Of a stretch of DNA of 64,000 nucleotides, positions 40,712 through 50,678 are shown piece by piece. This DNA is from Lonsdalea populi. Lineage in GTDB: Bacteria > Pseudomonadota > Gammaproteobacteria > Enterobacterales > Enterobacteriaceae. The notes under the pieces were generated by a model. That model had not been told where the DNA came from and ran no database searches. It saw only the letters and a program-made list of their open reading frames with translations. The stretch's first letter is position 1, and each line of letters starts with the position of its first letter. The stretch lies in assembly GCF_015999465.1 (NCBI RefSeq), contig NZ_CP065534.1, positions 3,038,001 through 3,102,000 of the forward strand. Direction: 5' to 3'. The position numbers and the translations under genes were made by a program.

Positions 40712-41850
40712 TAGAAGCTGTTCTCCTGGCCTGTTTCACTATCCTTAACTTGATCCCCTGTCCCATCCAAATGCCCGCGCAGATAACAGGCGGTATCATG
40801 CCAACTAACCATACGATATTGGCTTTTAATCTGCTCTCTGACGGAAGCCAGACGATCGGGGAAATTTATCCACTCGCTCATTTTTTCCACCCATTCATTA
40901 GTCATTAGAGGGTCAGCGAATGGGGTTAAATCAGGTGCAATCTCTAGCATGCTAGAACTTTGAGAAGTAATGCACGGGATGCCATAACAGAGACTCTCTG
41001 CAACCGGTAGTCCCCAGCCTTCATAGATAGAAGGGTATACAGTAAAAAGCGCTGAAGCGTACAAAGCCCCAATATCTGAATCACTCAAATCGGATAGAAT
41101 CTCTACCTTGCCATTCAATACAGGATCGCCTTCGACCTGTATGCGAACATAAGCATCATACAAACCCTGCCTCCCAGCGATATACAGCTTCGGCACATCA
41201 ATACCGAGATTCTGGATCATGTAGCGATAGGCATTGAGCAATGTAATATGATTTTTTCTAAATTCGATGGTACCAACTGAAAGAATATAATCCTCTACGA
41301 TTTTACTTTTGACTCTTTCGGAAACATTATCTACATCAGCAGGAATATTGTCTCCAATACGTAATATATTGATATTATTAATTACCAAACCTAAACGTTC
41401 CGCATAATCCAATACATCTTTTCGAGTACTAAGCGAAATGGTAAAGCATACATCAGCTAGCTGTATGGCACGTTTCAGCCAACTTTCAAAGCGTGCAACA
41501 AATTCCTGTGTATAAGTAAAAGGGAATTTGATTGGAATAATATCGTATATAAGTAGTCCGAATTTAATGCCGCGAGCAACATAGTTGCAAATATGCTCAA
41601 AGTGCTCGGGATAATCCCAATCATGCCCTGAAGCGAAAATCATGTCTCCATTTTCAAGGAAGACTCGCTCTCCCGACGTTCTGGTATCAGCACAGTAAGC
41701 ATAACAATCACCAACAGCGTCAAAAATGACAGTGACCGCATTCGGCATCACATCAACCAAAGAAACGCCCAGTTCATTGATAACACGCTGAATTCCAGTG
41801 GGCTTTCCCACCCAGTTGTTCAATGCTGTACAGTCAAAAACAACCTTCAT
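40711..41850 (-). CDS. GT4 glycosyltransferase, TGIxR family member 3
   Basis: 379 residues. FDCTALNNWVGKPTGIQRV at the start, then EFRKNHITLLNAYR and YEGWGLPVAESLCYGIP. Closest inside the window to the product of 35743-36864. The last 20 residues are polar and extra. AT content is higher than in most neighbours. Confidence 0.88.
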   Translation of the reverse strand: MKVVFDCTALNNWVGKPTGIQRVINELGVSLVDVMPNAVTVIFDAVGDCYAYCADTRTSGERVFLENGDMIFASGHDWDYPEHFEHICNYVARGIKFGLLIYDIIPIKFPFTYTQEFVARFESWLKRAIQLADVCFTISLSTRKDVLDYAERLGLVINNINILRIGDNIPADVDNVSERVKSKIVEDYILSVGTIEFRKNHITLLNAYRYMIQNLGIDVPKLYIAGRQGLYDAYVRIQVEGDPVLNGKVEILSDLSDSDIGALYASALFTVYPSIYEGWGLPVAESLCYGIPCITSQSSSMLEIAPDLTPFADPLMTNEWVEKMSEWINFPDRLASVREQIKSQYRMVSWHDTACYLRGHLDGTGDQVKDSETGQENSF

Positions 41851-41866
41851 TTATCTATACACCTAA

Positions 41867-42829
41867 TCAAATTAACCGAAGATATTCAGTCAGAGGCAAA
41901 ACAGCATTAAACATATTCTCGAACTCTACGCGTGGCGAACGTTGAAGGACTTGGACGTCGCTTTGATGTGCGAATTGACAGATCTGATGGCGAATTTCTT
42001 TCTCATCGGTAGGATCAACCTGCATGCAATCAGGGCCCAACATTTCGTTCGTCCATTCTGAACGAGAAAGTAGCAGCGAACAGCCCATAGCGGCAGCTTC
42101 TATAGCCGAGGCCCCAGGAAAGTCGAGCGGAAGCTCAATCACCATTTGGCTATGCGCCAATGCGGAAAGATGCTGTTCAGAGCCAAAAGGCATGGCTGGA
42201 ATAAACCGAACATTGGGTCCAGCCTGACGTTTACACTCATCCGCATAGGCCTGATCTCTTACACCACCGGAAATGATCAAGTCTAGATTTAAATCTTTGA
42301 AAGCACGCACGGCGGCCAACTGGTTTTTTTGGGGCTCAATAATACCGGGCCATATTGCATATGACGTCAAACCATATGATTCCCGAAAAACATCCGTCAC
42401 ATTCTTACGAAAAAACTTGGGTGAAATCAGGGGTGAGACGTGGATAACATCTTTTCCCTCTATATCCAGATACTGACGGAAATGGTTTTCTTCCGTCTGA
42501 GAGCGGAATACGACGGCATTGAAATGGCTTAGTAGTGCCGTTAAACGCGTCAAGGTGCAGGATGAAGGCGGCTCCACAAACCACAAGTTAGGCCAAAGGA
42601 TCAACCTCAGGCCATGATCTTTGGCTGACTCAATGACATGCTCAGATCCCCCAGCCATAGAAAAATGAATAACCGACTGATAAGCATTAATGGAGCGAGA
42701 GGTGGGGCCATAGATATCGCAAATCATGCCTGCGCGATTTATTGCTTCGTTTAGCAAATGAATCTCTCGTTCGCCCCCACCGTCGTACATAAACGCGCTG
42801 GGAAATGTAGTCAGCAGGATACGATTCAA
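41867..42829 (-). CDS. GT4 glycosyltransferase, GGGER type 2
   Basis: 320 residues. The opening TTFPSAFMYDGGGEREIH and the later EPQKNQLAAVRAFKDL and FPGASAIEAAAMG match the 39701-40711 product. It lies 16 bases before the next gene and overlaps the phosphatase-like gene by four bases, so it is in the same transcript. Confidence 0.83.
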   Translation of the reverse strand: MNRILLTTFPSAFMYDGGGEREIHLLNEAINRAGMICDIYGPTSRSINAYQSVIHFSMAGGSEHVIESAKDHGLRLILWPNLWFVEPPSSCTLTRLTALLSHFNAVVFRSQTEENHFRQYLDIEGKDVIHVSPLISPKFFRKNVTDVFRESYGLTSYAIWPGIIEPQKNQLAAVRAFKDLNLDLIISGGVRDQAYADECKRQAGPNVRFIPAMPFGSEQHLSALAHSQMVIELPLDFPGASAIEAAAMGCSLLLSRSEWTNEMLGPDCMQVDPTDEKEIRHQICQFAHQSDVQVLQRSPRVEFENMFNAVLPLTEYLRLI

Positions 42830-43431
42830 GTGACCTCCCCTTCAATGGCTGCCAGCTTTATATGCTTGTATTCCATGACATTTCGGCTACTGATTTTGAA
42901 ATAGAGATAATCACAATTGCTAATTGGGAAATCTGGATAAAGAGAAATATCGAGAGACATCAGATAAAGATAGATAGAGCGCAGCGTACCTTCATGGCCT
43001 GCGATCAAGACGCGATCATCATCCGACCAACGAGTTTCGTTATTTCTATACCACCCAGTGATCCGAGCGATCATTTCCCGGAAGGTCTCGCCGCCAGGAT
43101 AACGTAAATCAGGAGATAACCAAGGCTGACGAAAACGGGCATCACGCTCCCAAAGTTCGCTCAACGTAATGTGACTCACATCCCCGGTATTTAATTCTTT
43201 CAGTTCATCTTCAAGTCTGATCTTGTCCGTACATGCCAATCCAGCAATCGTGTTGACAGCTCTTGAGAGTGGTGAAGAGTAGATGTGGGTGAAAGGGATA
43301 TTTTTCAGCGTCTCACAGACTTTCTGAGCTTGCTCGCTTCCCTCTTGCGATAACGGATAATCTGATGAACCGCAAACCAACTGCCGTTCGTTGGCAAGAC
43401 TTTTACCATGCCTCAGCAAATAAAGTTCCAT
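42826..43431 (-). CDS. histidine phosphatase superfamily (phosphoglycerate-mutase-like) protein
   Basis: 201 residues. LLRHGKS puts the phospho-accepting His at residue 8, and GHEGT (about 144-148) gives the second active-site His. The family ranges from sugar-phosphate mutases to phosphatases such as CobC. In a polysaccharide locus a sugar-phosphate or phospho-intermediate is a plausible substrate, but that is inference. It is coupled to the next transferase gene by a four-base overlap. Confidence 0.85.
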   Translation of the reverse strand: MELYLLRHGKSLANERQLVCGSSDYPLSQEGSEQAQKVCETLKNIPFTHIYSSPLSRAVNTIAGLACTDKIRLEDELKELNTGDVSHITLSELWERDARFRQPWLSPDLRYPGGETFREMIARITGWYRNNETRWSDDDRVLIAGHEGTLRSIYLYLMSLDISLYPDFPISNCDYLYFKISSRNVMEYKHIKLAAIEGEVT

Positions 43432-43469
43432 ATCTCAATCCGAAGGTAGTATATCAATAAGGTTACGCG

Positions 43470-44654
43470 TCAAAATCCGTAGGTATTACAAACACCGACT
43501 TCGAAGTCTATGTGCCTCTCATTCATATCATCAGGGAATGAAAAGTTTCTTCCTATCAGATCGATCCGGCTTTGCATGAGACGACCAATAGACTCTACGG
43601 AAAACTCTCTCTCTAAACGTAGCCTGGCTCGCGCGGCGCGCTTTACCCACACGCCGTGATTCTGTACCAAATCGTCAAAAGCCTCGGTGGCATCGTCCAA
43701 ATCTGGTTCAGCCCAAACGTCATCATAACGATAACGTGGTCGATTATGGCCTACGGGTCTTAATTCGTAAGCGACAAGTCTCGAATCTGCTGCATTACAA
43801 AAATCCATATTGCCTGAGTATCCGGTAGTCAAAATCGGGATTCCCCGACTCATAGCATCAGATATGGTCAGACCAAATCCTTCCGCTCTATGCAACGAGA
43901 CATAGGCGTCAGCCTGTTCATAAAGAGCTGCCAGTTCTTCAGGCTCTAAATATCCATCAAGCACGATAAAGTTTGTATGTTCGTTAGCTATCTTAAGCAG
44001 CTTTTCGGCCAGCATTTTATCCTGATCCAAATTCCGAGTTTTCATGATTAATCGGACCGAAGGATTCCCCGCATGGGCATCAAGAAATGCGCGCACAACA
44101 AATAATGGGTTCTTGCGTTCAGCATCGCTAAACACATCAAATACAGCCAAAAAATTGAAGACGTCAAACGACTTTCCTATCGCTCTTTCTTGCATTCTTT
44201 GATTGATAGGGTTGCTTTCAATGGGGTATGGCATTTTTACAACGGGAATATTGGCAGAAAGCGAGATCGCCGACTGGCACAATGAAGATGGCGTCCAGAT
44301 TTCATCAAAAAACTCCAGTTGCCTCGCCCACTGACTGGGTATTGTGGGCATTTCATGAACCCAAAAACCGATGTTGTAAAACCCTTTTAACGAATCCTCC
44401 CCAAGCCGTGAAAAATAAAGAGGCACACGTCGGGCATTGAAATGAAAAATGTTGACCCGATATTTCAGTGAAGCGATCAAGTCGTCATCAATATTCGCGT
44501 AATCAACAATTTCTTTAGGCCCAGGTCTTGATAGCAGGTGAACCTGACAAGGAATTCCTGATGCTTTCAGGCATTCTATGTTCAAGCCGGCAACGCGACC
44601 GATACTATCTCTTGCTTCGTAGGGGCCAAAGAAATTAATCCCACTTTCTATCAT
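43470..44654 (-). CDS. GT4 glycosyltransferase
   Basis: 394 residues. The opening GINFFGPYEARDSIGRVAG resembles transferases that handle mannose or rhamnose chains. RKNPLFVVRAFLDAH and HRAEGFGLTISDAMSRG form the C-terminal donor site. The start overlaps the previous gene by four bases. Substrate unknown. Confidence 0.85.
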   Translation of the reverse strand: MIESGINFFGPYEARDSIGRVAGLNIECLKASGIPCQVHLLSRPGPKEIVDYANIDDDLIASLKYRVNIFHFNARRVPLYFSRLGEDSLKGFYNIGFWVHEMPTIPSQWARQLEFFDEIWTPSSLCQSAISLSANIPVVKMPYPIESNPINQRMQERAIGKSFDVFNFLAVFDVFSDAERKNPLFVVRAFLDAHAGNPSVRLIMKTRNLDQDKMLAEKLLKIANEHTNFIVLDGYLEPEELAALYEQADAYVSLHRAEGFGLTISDAMSRGIPILTTGYSGNMDFCNAADSRLVAYELRPVGHNRPRYRYDDVWAEPDLDDATEAFDDLVQNHGVWVKRAARARLRLEREFSVESIGRLMQSRIDLIGRNFSFPDDMNERHIDFEVGVCNTYGF

Positions 44655-45865
44655 TTAGGCATACCATTTAATGCTTTCAGCATTTTAGATAATCTTCCAG
44701 ACCATGTATTATCACCAACCAGCACATCGACTTCTTTTTGGTCAAATCGCCCACGAGTTAACTGCTGTTCGATTGCGTTAACAAAGCCTTCAGCAGTATC
44801 CGCAGTGAGCATTCCCTCACTGATCGTCCTGGAGAAAGATAGCGGCGTCGAGACTACTGGAATTCCTGCCGCAAGATATTCGAAGTACTTCATGGGAAAC
44901 ATCGAATCCGTGTATTCATTGATAAGAGAGGGCAACAGGCCAACTTGAATTCCACGGAGATAATCGGGGAGGACCTCATAACGACGATACCCAAGAAAAT
45001 GCACATTTGGTAACGTTTGCAGTTCTGCTACCAGCGCACTTTTTTGGCCTTCACGTTCTGCACCGATAAAAACCCAATGCCAGTCAGGGCGCATTCGAGC
45101 AACACTCAGTAGTAACTGGAAATCAATTTTGAAATCGGAAAGAACACCGTGGTAGCCCAGCCTAGGCTCCTGAATGCAGGCTAAATCGTCAGGGATTTTT
45201 CCTTGCTTTAACCCGTTACCAAAATGGACTGCATCAACCACATTCGACATAAAGTAGGTATTGTCATTAAGCTGCCGACAGCGTTCCGCTAGCGCTGGCG
45301 CGGTCGCAAAAACAGCCTTAGCCTGATGGAGCAATTGCTCTTCTGCGCAACGGAATGCCCTAGCGTCAACGCCTGGCACAGCCGCGAGATCGTCAACGCA
45401 GTGGTATAACAATGCGCTCCCCTTTAGGGAAGCAAACAGATCCAACATGAAGGGGTGATAAGTCCAGACTAAAGGTGGAGACTTTATTTGCCTAGGGAGG
45501 TTACGCCAGATAGCAGCCTTTAACAGCCAACGATTCAACCATCTTGTGACTCCATATCGATACCCGGCAGGAATCAATAACGGCGAAAGCACTCGTATAT
45601 GTGGTGCACGACGAGGCGCTCCGACAAAAAGAGAACGTAATCCTTTGAGTAAACGCTCTCTCAGACGTTGCCAGTCACGGTGGCTCGCAGGTCGAGGTGC
45701 ACGCAATCCTACGCTTTCAATATAAAGTACCTCGACACCCAGCTCAGCAAGCGCTTTGGCACAGTGCTGCTTGTTCGTCCAGTAAGGTTCATCCCAATCT
45801 GCTGTCGCAAATAAAATACATGATTCAGGAATCTCCGACCTATCTAGCTCTAAGCTATCAACCAC
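44651..45865 (-). CDS. glycosyltransferase, TuaH-like
   Basis: 404 residues. ILFATADWDEPYWTNKQH opens the protein, followed by LVWTYHPF and a mid-region LLYHCVDDLAAVPGVD. These features recall TuaH-like GT4 enzymes. The donor region is MFPMKYFEYLAAGIPVVST. It overlaps the wecB stop by eight bases and so probably uses or follows the sugar made by WecB (ManNAc). That link is inferred from the coupling only. Confidence 0.83.
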   Translation of the reverse strand: MVDSLELDRSEIPESCILFATADWDEPYWTNKQHCAKALAELGVEVLYIESVGLRAPRPASHRDWQRLRERLLKGLRSLFVGAPRRAPHIRVLSPLLIPAGYRYGVTRWLNRWLLKAAIWRNLPRQIKSPPLVWTYHPFMLDLFASLKGSALLYHCVDDLAAVPGVDARAFRCAEEQLLHQAKAVFATAPALAERCRQLNDNTYFMSNVVDAVHFGNGLKQGKIPDDLACIQEPRLGYHGVLSDFKIDFQLLLSVARMRPDWHWVFIGAEREGQKSALVAELQTLPNVHFLGYRRYEVLPDYLRGIQVGLLPSLINEYTDSMFPMKYFEYLAAGIPVVSTPLSFSRTISEGMLTADTAEGFVNAIEQQLTRGRFDQKEVDVLVGDNTWSGRLSKMLKALNGMPK

Positions 45866-46985
45866 AAAACGCCTCCACGGGCTGATCCATCAATGCATTC
45901 GCGATTCGATGAGCCGCTTTCCCGTCACCATAAGGCGTCGACAACGTCTTTATTTTTTCTACTTTTTCAGGATGAGAGAGCCAATCGTTAACCGCTTGCT
46001 CAATTCGTTCAGGATCTTGTCCCGCCAGTGTAGCGAAGCCTGCGTCAACACCTTCCATACGCTCGGTGAATTCACGCATAACGACAACTGGGGTGCCAAA
46101 CGTTGGCGCTTCTTCCTGAATTCCACCAGAGTCAGAAATGACAAGCCGGGCGTTGGCGATAAGGTAGAGACTTGTGTGGTAATCAACAGGATCGGTTAAC
46201 AACAGATTAGGAATATGCCCCAAAATCCGCCGTACCGGACCGCTAACAGCAGGATTGAGATGGACGGGAAATATCCACTGCAGCTCGGAATAACGTTCAC
46301 ACAATCGCGCGATCATATGGCAGATATTCTCCATTACCTCACCGAAATTCTCTCGCCGGTGGCAAGTCAGCAATACGAAAGGTGCCGCAGAGATCCAACG
46401 TTCAAGATCGTCGGTAAGCTGCTCTGGTTTTCCTTCTTTCCAGGAAGCCTGGGCCTGATAGATAGCATCTACGACCGTATTCCCTGTCACTATAATGCTA
46501 TTTTTATCAATGTTTTCCACTGATAACGCATCGGCAGCCGCAGAGGTGGGCGCACAATGCAGCGTAGCAATGCGAGCAAGCAGACTACGATTCGCCTCTT
46601 CAGGGAATGGGCTTGTCAGATCGCCCGTGCGCAATCCGGCCTCAACATGAGCAATGCGGATCCCACGATGAAAAGCGGCCAGTCCCGCGCAAAAGGCGGT
46701 CGTGGTATCGCCTTGAACCACCACCCAATCAGGTTTCTCTTGCTCGAAAACCTCATCAAAAGCGCAAAGTTGGCGGGAAGCGAGGATATTCAGCGAACGT
46801 CCTGGACTCATGGTATCGAGTTGAATATCGGGTACCAGAGAAAATGCATCCAAAGCTTGAACCAGCATTTCTCGATGCTGACCGCTCGCGCAGATTCGGA
46901 CTTCGGCACGATGGCGCAAAGCCAGTATCACCGGAGCGAGTTTAATCACCTCGGGCCGAGTTCCTAACGCTATGAGGATTTTCAT
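45858..46985 (-). CDS. wecB: UDP-N-acetylglucosamine 2-epimerase (non-hydrolysing)
   Basis: 375 residues. LGTRPEVIKLAPVI at the start, QGDTTTAF, HVEAGLRTGD, TCHRRENFG and SDSGGIQEEAP are the family motifs. It interconverts UDP-GlcNAc and UDP-ManNAc. No UDP-ManNAc dehydrogenase (wecC) is nearby, so ManNAc itself may be used. It is presumably a second copy beside the ECA locus gene, which is not in this window. Start overlaps the deacetylase-like gene by four bases. Confidence 0.93.
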   Translation of the reverse strand: MKILIALGTRPEVIKLAPVILALRHRAEVRICASGQHREMLVQALDAFSLVPDIQLDTMSPGRSLNILASRQLCAFDEVFEQEKPDWVVVQGDTTTAFCAGLAAFHRGIRIAHVEAGLRTGDLTSPFPEEANRSLLARIATLHCAPTSAAADALSVENIDKNSIIVTGNTVVDAIYQAQASWKEGKPEQLTDDLERWISAAPFVLLTCHRRENFGEVMENICHMIARLCERYSELQWIFPVHLNPAVSGPVRRILGHIPNLLLTDPVDYHTSLYLIANARLVISDSGGIQEEAPTFGTPVVVMREFTERMEGVDAGFATLAGQDPERIEQAVNDWLSHPEKVEKIKTLSTPYGDGKAAHRIANALMDQPVEAFCG

Positions 46986-48544
46986 ACCAGCACGACTCCA
47001 TGAGTGATTTCGTCTGTCGAACCACGGAATTCTACGGCCAATCTCAAGTCATCACCGGTTTCAGGAACATAGGCAACAATACCTCGCTCCTCGCGGCATA
47101 ACTGCACGGCGGCACGATGGCGTAAGAAATCCATTGCACGACACTCATCCAAAAAGAGAGGTTGTTCCGTATTCTCACGAATATAGGAGATAAAAGCTTG
47201 GTGCGCGGAGATACGAGCTTCTTCATCAGGCCAGCCATATTGGTACCGAGAAGAGAAAGGATGGTCCAGATAACCAAAAAGCGTCCGGGTTTCGTATGCG
47301 CAATCAAACGCACGTTTAAAGATCGCTAAAGGATCTCCGTCGATCAACATGCAATCGCCATGCAGCATACTCTGTTGAGAGTGTCCGACAAATCCCTTAG
47401 GCAAGTGAGCTAACTCTCCCCCCCTTGCAATCAGAAATGCAGGGTCATTCCTGATGATACCGCCGATACAACCCCGATATCCCACATCACACAGGGCAGC
47501 TAACGCATAGTCAGGAGACTGATGGAAAGGCGATACTGCATATTCCACCCTCACACCACAGGCCTGTTGTATCTTTTTCCGGGATTCCAGGCCTTCCCAA
47601 TGTGCGGCACCATAGCTGCCACCCCAATCCGGCGCATGCGTTGCCGTATGGGACAGCAATACCCCCCCCTCAGCCAAAAACTCACGTAAAAAAGCTGAGT
47701 GTTCATCGTCCGGTAAATTGTTGGTGTGAATAGCTAAAGACAGCGGAACCTGGGCTTCGCAATAAGCCCCCCAGAGCGCCCGGGCAGACGCAATATCTTC
47801 ATCGCAATCCAACCGCATCGTAATTGCCGCATCATGACCGTAAGGAACCTCACTGATGACAGGGAAACACGGCAACACATCGTGGCGCCAGCTGCTAATG
47901 AAATTCTCGACCATCCGCCATTCAAACGAATCGATCACCCCCACCTCGCGGTTGACCCAAAGAACGCTGCTACCAACTTCGTCAAAGAGTGCACAATAGC
48001 TGGCTAATACCTTGTCATTGAGTTGAACATTCGCAAGTTCGGCACCATCAGGAGCTCTCAGTGGGGAAGTCAAACTCCAGGGTGTTCCCTCTGCACGCAC
48101 GGCACCGAATCCCAGGTTATTCCATTCATCGGTAAAGTCGAAACGCTCTAGAGCTCGCTCCCAATTTTGCACACCCAGATCTTTACCCGACGGTAAATAA
48201 TGAATGAATGCTTCGCTTTGCGCGAAGTGCCCGCTCGGTGCTGATGGGCTGCGAGCCCAAGGTGCTGTTGGTTCAGGCCAGGCATACGGCGTCATACCAA
48301 AATGCTGTATCAGGCACTGAGGCAATTGACCAAATAAAAGAAGTTTTCGTGGTCCTTGAGCCAACCAGTCAAGTAGTGCCTGACCTTGTACTTCATCGGG
48401 GCTAATGGCCAGCAAAAAGTTGTGCTGAGGAAGGTCCCAAATCGCGACCTGCTTGGCACCGGAAGATGTCACCGAGCGACGTAACGCAGCCAGCACCAAT
48501 TCCCCACTGGTGCGATTTTCCCAACGATAAAGAACACCGATCAT
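46982..48544 (-). CDS. polysaccharide deacetylase-like protein (NodB-like fold)
   Basis: 520 residues. The N-terminal 210 residues are not recognised. Further on AAITMRLDCDED, LAIHTNN and LLSHTATHAPDWGG follow the layout of NodB-type deacetylases, in which an Asp pair and an HxxxH group bind metal. A later SPFHQSPDYALAAL fits the next family motif. It may remove acetyl groups from the polymer or from a precursor. It is coupled by four-base overlaps to the genes on both sides. Runs of eight (47662-47669) and seven G occur on the coding strand. Confidence 0.75.
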   Translation of the reverse strand: MIGVLYRWENRTSGELVLAALRRSVTSSGAKQVAIWDLPQHNFLLAISPDEVQGQALLDWLAQGPRKLLLFGQLPQCLIQHFGMTPYAWPEPTAPWARSPSAPSGHFAQSEAFIHYLPSGKDLGVQNWERALERFDFTDEWNNLGFGAVRAEGTPWSLTSPLRAPDGAELANVQLNDKVLASYCALFDEVGSSVLWVNREVGVIDSFEWRMVENFISSWRHDVLPCFPVISEVPYGHDAAITMRLDCDEDIASARALWGAYCEAQVPLSLAIHTNNLPDDEHSAFLREFLAEGGVLLSHTATHAPDWGGSYGAAHWEGLESRKKIQQACGVRVEYAVSPFHQSPDYALAALCDVGYRGCIGGIIRNDPAFLIARGGELAHLPKGFVGHSQQSMLHGDCMLIDGDPLAIFKRAFDCAYETRTLFGYLDHPFSSRYQYGWPDEEARISAHQAFISYIRENTEQPLFLDECRAMDFLRHRAAVQLCREERGIVAYVPETGDDLRLAVEFRGSTDEITHGVVLV

Positions 48545-49971
48545 AGACTCACCACATGTCGGAATTTGGCGCGATGGCCAACGCGGATAAAATCATCATG
48601 ACCAACGAATGCGACGGTCATTGAATCAGGCCAATAGTGTTCAATCTTGGCAGCAATTTGCGCTACATCCGCATTCTGTTCTGGCACGATGCGCATCAGC
48701 GGCTTTTCACCTCGCATATCAATCTGAAACTCCTGGATTCCGCCGACGCGAAAATCCAGCATGTCTTGTATTGTATGCGTAGGATAGGCCACACCATTTA
48801 GATGAATGATGTCATGAATACGCCCTGTCACATCTGTCAGGTAGAAGCCGTCTTTACGCTGTTCAACTTTCGCCAAATCACCCGTGGTATAACGAATAAG
48901 CGGCATAAGGCGGTTATGGAATCCCGTGAAAATCAGTTCATGATCCCCGGAATCATTTACGCCACTCTCAGGCCATCCTTCTGAATCAAGAACTTGTAAC
49001 CCTTTTTCATGCCCTGAGAGTTCGTAAGCCATAACTCCGAGTTCTGCGAGCCCATAGCGGTCAACCACTCGACATTTTAATATACGCGCAATTGCTTCAC
49101 GCATATAGGGAGCCAACAGCTCCCCGCTTGACTCAAAGACTTCAAAGGTTTTAGCACTACCGTATTCACGTTCGATATAGCATGCCAAGGCATAGATCGT
49201 GGAAGGATGAGCATGAACCATGTATGGCTTGCGACGTTTCAGCGTTTGCCAAATTTCAGCCAACCCGACATCATCCAAACGGTCAAAGAAAATGTTGCTG
49301 CGATTCATGGCAAAACATTTAAAGTCTTCAAGCGTAGGCCAGCCTGGGTCGGCCATATCGGGAAAACGACACGCGAAGTGGAGTTCAGATCGTCGTTTCG
49401 TATTTCCTACAGATTCTCTGCAAAATAGCGTCACGGCAGCGGACCAGTCCGCTGCCGGCTGATCGTAGGCAATATGGCAAGATAATCCGGTAGAGCCACC
49501 GGTCTTGCACATATGGTGGCGAATATCACTAAGAGAGCGAGAGAAAAGACGCTCGCCCTGTTCACGAATAATGTCTTTCGTCAGCAAAGGTAATTCTTGC
49601 AGATAACCAATGTCTTTCTCCACTGCATCAGGCGAAAAACCCGTTGCAGCAAACAAATCACGGTAGTATGGCACCTCGCTACCTGCGAATTTCAGTACGT
49701 CTACCAATGCCGCTTTAGCCTGAGCCAGACGCAGCTCAAAAGGCTGTCGATAATGTCGGCGTAAGGCATCGACTTTCTCCGTGACATGACGCTTTTCATG
49801 CTTTTCTGCGTAAGGATAAGCAATATTTGCACTCACGATCCCTTTTACAACGCTGAAAGGCGGAAGCGAAAAGAGTCTCTCAGAGGCAAGCAGCGCTGGA
49901 TGCTGTGAAGATATCTTCCATTCAGAGAGCTTCAAAATTGACTCCCGCAGAAACGGAACTAATTTTTTCAT
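48541..49971 (-). CDS. CapK/PaaK-like adenylate-forming ligase
   Basis: About 476 residues if it starts at ATG 49971; the frame is open to a TTG at 49995. Either start lies inside the end of wzt. The adenylation motif CKTGGSTGLS (about 155-165), the RYGLAELGVMAYEL loop and RYTTGDLAKVE are typical of the PaaK/CapK family. CapK-like proteins occur in capsule and exopolysaccharide loci with mostly unknown substrates. It may activate an acid for modification of the glycan. It is coupled to the deacetylase-like gene by a four-base overlap. Confidence 0.82.
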   Translation of the reverse strand: MKKLVPFLRESILKLSEWKISSQHPALLASERLFSLPPFSVVKGIVSANIAYPYAEKHEKRHVTEKVDALRRHYRQPFELRLAQAKAALVDVLKFAGSEVPYYRDLFAATGFSPDAVEKDIGYLQELPLLTKDIIREQGERLFSRSLSDIRHHMCKTGGSTGLSCHIAYDQPAADWSAAVTLFCRESVGNTKRRSELHFACRFPDMADPGWPTLEDFKCFAMNRSNIFFDRLDDVGLAEIWQTLKRRKPYMVHAHPSTIYALACYIEREYGSAKTFEVFESSGELLAPYMREAIARILKCRVVDRYGLAELGVMAYELSGHEKGLQVLDSEGWPESGVNDSGDHELIFTGFHNRLMPLIRYTTGDLAKVEQRKDGFYLTDVTGRIHDIIHLNGVAYPTHTIQDMLDFRVGGIQEFQIDMRGEKPLMRIVPEQNADVAQIAAKIEHYWPDSMTVAFVGHDDFIRVGHRAKFRHVVSL

Positions 49972-50674
49972 CGCTGACAATGACACCATGTTCAAGATGA
50001 ATTTGACGATTGCACACTCGAGCGATCAGCTCTGGCGAATGCGAGGCTAAAACCAAGATTGAAGCCTTACTGACCAACGTATCTAAACGTTCCGCAGCTT
50101 TAGCGCTGAATTCGGCATCGCCCACGCTCAGCCACTCGTCCATAATCAGAATATCAGCTTCAACACTGGTTGATATGGCGAATGCGAGGCGCAGTTGCAT
50201 ACCGCTGGAATAAGTACGAACCGGCAAGTTCAGGTAATCGCCCAAACCGGTGAAATCAGCGATTTCATCGATCTTACTGCGAATATGGGCAGGTTTTAGC
50301 CCATCCGTAATGCCTCTTAAATATATATTTTCGAAGCCGGATGCATCAGGATCGATGCCCGTAGAAACATCCAGTAAAGACGCCGTACGTCCTTGAATGG
50401 ATAGCCGTCCATGCACGGGAGCATAAATGCCTGAGAGCACCCGTAAAAGCGTGGTTTTCCCCGAGCCATTGTGGCCAGTCAGGCCAACTCGCTCACCTTC
50501 CTGGATATTAAAATCAATTTCGTTGAGTGCACGAACCACTGGATGCTGACCGACATTGACACCAATTCGGCCACCAGTGGTGAGGTGCATAACGGTATTT
50601 TTAAGTGAACGATGCGAGTTATCGAATATAGGAAACTCGACGCTGAGTTTTTCGGCAAGAATATGTGTTTGCAT
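49922..50674 (-). CDS. wzt: polysaccharide ABC exporter, ATP-binding subunit, short form
   Basis: 250 residues. Walker A is GHNGSGKT (67-74). The signature region is YSSGMQLRLAFAI and Walker B is DILIMDEWLSVGD. The protein stops after the nucleotide-binding domain, so it lacks the C-terminal carbohydrate-binding module of E. coli O8/O9a Wzt. Together with Wzm it moves the lipid-linked chain across the inner membrane. It lies four bases from wzm. Confidence 0.93.
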   Translation of the reverse strand: MQTHILAEKLSVEFPIFDNSHRSLKNTVMHLTTGGRIGVNVGQHPVVRALNEIDFNIQEGERVGLTGHNGSGKTTLLRVLSGIYAPVHGRLSIQGRTASLLDVSTGIDPDASGFENIYLRGITDGLKPAHIRSKIDEIADFTGLGDYLNLPVRTYSSGMQLRLAFAISTSVEADILIMDEWLSVGDAEFSAKAAERLDTLVSKASILVLASHSPELIARVCNRQIHLEHGVIVSDEKISSVSAGVNFEAL

Positions 50675-50678
50675 AGTA

